Source: JAQTNP01 sp964616145 (GTDB taxonomy: Bacteria; Patescibacteriota; Minisyncoccia; Minisyncoccales; PEYH01). From it: a stretch of DNA of 58,530 bases. Below are positions 57,329 to 58,530 of this stretch, piece by piece. Positions within the stretch are counted from its first letter, which is position 1, and each line of letters starts with the position of its first letter. Location of the stretch: NCBI GenBank assembly GCA_964616145.1, contig CAZTRD010000006.1, positions 1 through 58,530 of the forward strand, in the 5' to 3' direction. Under the pieces are notes generated by a model that saw only the letters and a program-made list of their open reading frames with translations, did not search any database and was not told where the DNA came from. The position numbers and the translations under genes were made by a program.

Positions 57329-57790
57329 TTACGCAAAATGTGCAAATGCTCTGTTGGCCTCAGCCATCTTATGCATATTTTCTTTCTTTCTCACTGCTGT
57401 TCCTGCATTATTAGCAGCTTCCATTATTTCAAATGCCAATTTATCCTTCATTGGCTTTCCTTTGGCAGTTCTGGCAGCTGTAATTATCCATCTGAAAGCC
57501 AAAGTAATTCTTCTGTCTCCTTTTGTTTCCACTGGAACCTGGTAATTGGCTCCTCCAATTCTTCTAGCCCTAATTTCCAAGATTGGCGCAGCATTATTAA
57601 TTGCCTGTTCAAATACTTCTACTGGGCTTCTTTTTGTTTTTTCCTCTATTATCTTAAAAGAATCATAGACAATATTGGATGCTATGTTTTTCTTTCCTTT
57701 CTTCATTATGTAATTGATGAGTTTGGAAACTAAAGCGCTTCCATATACTACATCCGGTTCTAATTCTCTTTTTTTAATCTTTTTTGCCAT
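57329..57790 (-). CDS. rpsG: 30S ribosomal protein S7
   Basis: Head assembly protein and E-site neighbour, 153 residues. SALVSKLINYIMKKGKKNIA near residue 18 and VEVRARRIGGANYQVPVE-type EIRARRIGGANYQVPVET are the hallmarks; ends KMAEANRAFAHFA. Confidence 0.97.
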   Translation of the reverse strand: MAKKIKKRELEPDVVYGSALVSKLINYIMKKGKKNIASNIVYDSFKIIEEKTKRSPVEVFEQAINNAAPILEIRARRIGGANYQVPVETKGDRRITLAFRWIITAARTAKGKPMKDKLAFEIMEAANNAGTAVRKKENMHKMAEANRAFAHFA

Positions 57791-57793
57791 ATA

Positions 57794-58201
57794 TTATTTC
57801 TTTTTAGTTCCGTATCTGCTTCTTGATTGTTTTCTGCCCTCAACCCCGGCAGTATCTAATACTCCTCTCACTATCTTATATCTGATTCCTGGAAGATCTT
57901 TTACTCTTCCTCCTTTGATCATTACAATAGAGTGTTCTTGCAAATTATGTCCTTCTCCGGGAATATATGCTGTTAATTCCATGCCATTGCTTAATCTGAC
58001 TCTGGCAACTTTTCTTAAAGCAGAGTTTGGTTTTTTAGGAGTAACTGTAAATACTTTTAAACAAACTCCTCTTTTGAATGGCGAATTAAACTTAACTGGC
58101 CTGTTTTTCTTTACATTAAAAGAAAAAGCCAAAGCAGGAGTTTTATCTTTCTTTGTTGATTTCTTTCTCTTCTGTTTTAATAATTGTTGAAATGTCGGCA
58201 T
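57794..58201 (-). CDS. rpsL: 30S ribosomal protein S12
   Basis: Decoding-centre protein, 135 residues. TPKKPNSALRKVARVRL near residue 54 carries the Lys where streptomycin resistance arises, and PGEGHNLQEHS near 80 is conserved. It heads the rpsL-rpsG-fusA unit; a TTGACA (58263-58268) and AT-rich -10 candidates lie upstream, but no single pair has ideal spacing. Confidence 0.97.
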   Translation of the reverse strand: MPTFQQLLKQKRKKSTKKDKTPALAFSFNVKKNRPVKFNSPFKRGVCLKVFTVTPKKPNSALRKVARVRLSNGMELTAYIPGEGHNLQEHSIVMIKGGRVKDLPGIRYKIVRGVLDTAGVEGRKQSRSRYGTKKK

Positions 58202-58289
58202 ATTTGTATATATACATTAGCGCAAAAAACGCAATTATACAAGTTATCAGAATAATTAAAATATGTCAACGTGAATAAGTAGAAACGAA

Positions 58290-58322
58290 GAGAGCCCCGA
58301 AGCATGAGCGACGGGAACTCTC
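58290..58322 (-). terminator. terminator of the small GC-rich gene upstream of rpsL
   Basis: GAGAGCCCC (58290-58298) pairs with GGGAACTCTC (58313-58322) over about nine positions with G-U pairs, then TTCGTTTCT on the minus strand. Confidence 0.55.
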
Positions 58323-58332
58323 GGACGGATGA

Positions 58333-58440
58333 TCAGAGCGGTGGCACGCTAAGCCATAATGCCAGCCCAAGAACTCCAAACCATGCGACCAGCGCAAAGA
58401 AAACCACAAGCCCCTCAGAAATACGATAATTGCGCTTCAT
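58333..58440 (-). CDS. 35-residue single-pass membrane protein in a GC-rich island
   Basis: A short protein (MKRNYRISEGL, then a hydrophobic helix at about residues 10-31, ending SVPPL) with a basic N terminus, so the C terminus is probably outside. I do not recognise it. The start at 58440 is set by a good Shine-Dalgarno, GAGGAG, seven bases upstream; the longer frame to 58527 has none. A perfect 8-bp hairpin (58503-58510 with 58517-58524) lies farther upstream, and a terminator follows the stop. The region is GC-rich. The unit continues beyond the window edge. Confidence 0.5.
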   Translation of the reverse strand: MKRNYRISEGLVVFFALVAWFGVLGLALWLSVPPL

Positions 58441-58530
58441 CGGATCACTCCTCAAAGACCCATGCTTCAACGGGATTGTGCGAATTCCGTTTTGAAGTGC
58501 AACTGAAATGAGATAACATTTCAGCATGAA

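Noticed and set aside
1..58530. CRISPR arrays, insertion sequences or rRNA genes
   Set aside because: No regularly spaced long direct repeats, no transposase frame and no rRNA-like sequence were found. The only tandem repeat is the short 11-bp triplet near pheS.

Overview
The window reads as a single stretch of an AT-rich bacterial genome, most probably a Candidate Phyla Radiation member (Patescibacteria, Parcubacteria-like). The reasons are: a long S10-spc-alpha ribosomal cluster with no L30 gene between S5 and L15; L11 not followed by L1; several trimmed aminoacyl-tRNA synthetases (ThrRS without TGS, PheT without the EMAP-like domain, ProRS without the insertion domain, AlaRS without the C-Ala region); a membrane-anchored baseplate-J-like protein typical of this group; and very tight gene packing. 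The phylum call is inference from gene content, not from a 16S sequence. One assembly gap of exactly 100 N (36146-36245) interrupts rpoA.

Layout. Plus strand, 1-9718: an acyl-CoA/ACP ligase, a SAM methyltransferase, an autoinducer-synthase-like N-acyltransferase, a multi-pass sensor histidine kinase and a HAD-IB phosphatase form a tightly packed row, followed by thrS-yjbQ and miaB-miaA. From about 9.8 kb onward everything is on the minus strand: gatB, a pyrimidine deoxynucleotide module (tmk, dUTPase/Dcd-like, thyX, dcd), rplK-nusG-secE, gyrB, pheT-pheS, a Nudix gene, a tRNA cluster (fMet, Met, Asp) interrupted by a LAGLIDADG endonuclease gene, and a cell-envelope/translation operon that reads murA, mreB, holB, frr, rseP, proS, mreB, gatC, gatA. 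After it come the alpha operon (infA-rpmJ-rpsM-rpsK-rpsD-rpoA-rplQ-rplM-rpsI), a baseplate-J-like gene, alaS, the S10/spc operon (rpsJ to map) and tuf/fusA/rpsG/rpsL.

Two translation-initiation styles coexist. The housekeeping genes start in AT-rich contexts with no visible Shine-Dalgarno (SD) sequence. Stop and next start are commonly fused as TAATATG or ATGA, and several operon heads (pheS, alaS, murA, the HTH gene) have a -10 box only 6-13 bases before the start codon, predicting leaderless or nearly leaderless mRNAs. Against this background lie about six short GC-rich islands (about 9.72-10.12, 21.33-21.60, 32.79-33.66, 33.96-34.24, 41.27-41.79 and 58.27-58.53 kb). Most of them carry a strong purine-rich SD, a strong hairpin terminator and, in several cases, a near-consensus promoter or a structured leader. 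They encode a YfiH-family protein, three small unrecognised proteins (two of them membrane proteins) and two apparently untranslated structured RNAs with possible pseudoknots. All lie at transcription-unit boundaries. This set of self-contained cassettes with foreign composition is the most unusual thing in the window.

How the genes work together: the 12.2-15.0 kb genes could turn dCTP into dTDP (deamination, pyrophosphate removal, ThyX methylation, Tmk phosphorylation). GatABC supports indirect Gln/Asn-tRNA formation. MiaA/MiaB make ms2i6A37. MurA/MreB supply cell-wall synthesis and shape. The ribosomal, secY and tuf/fusA genes form the translation core.
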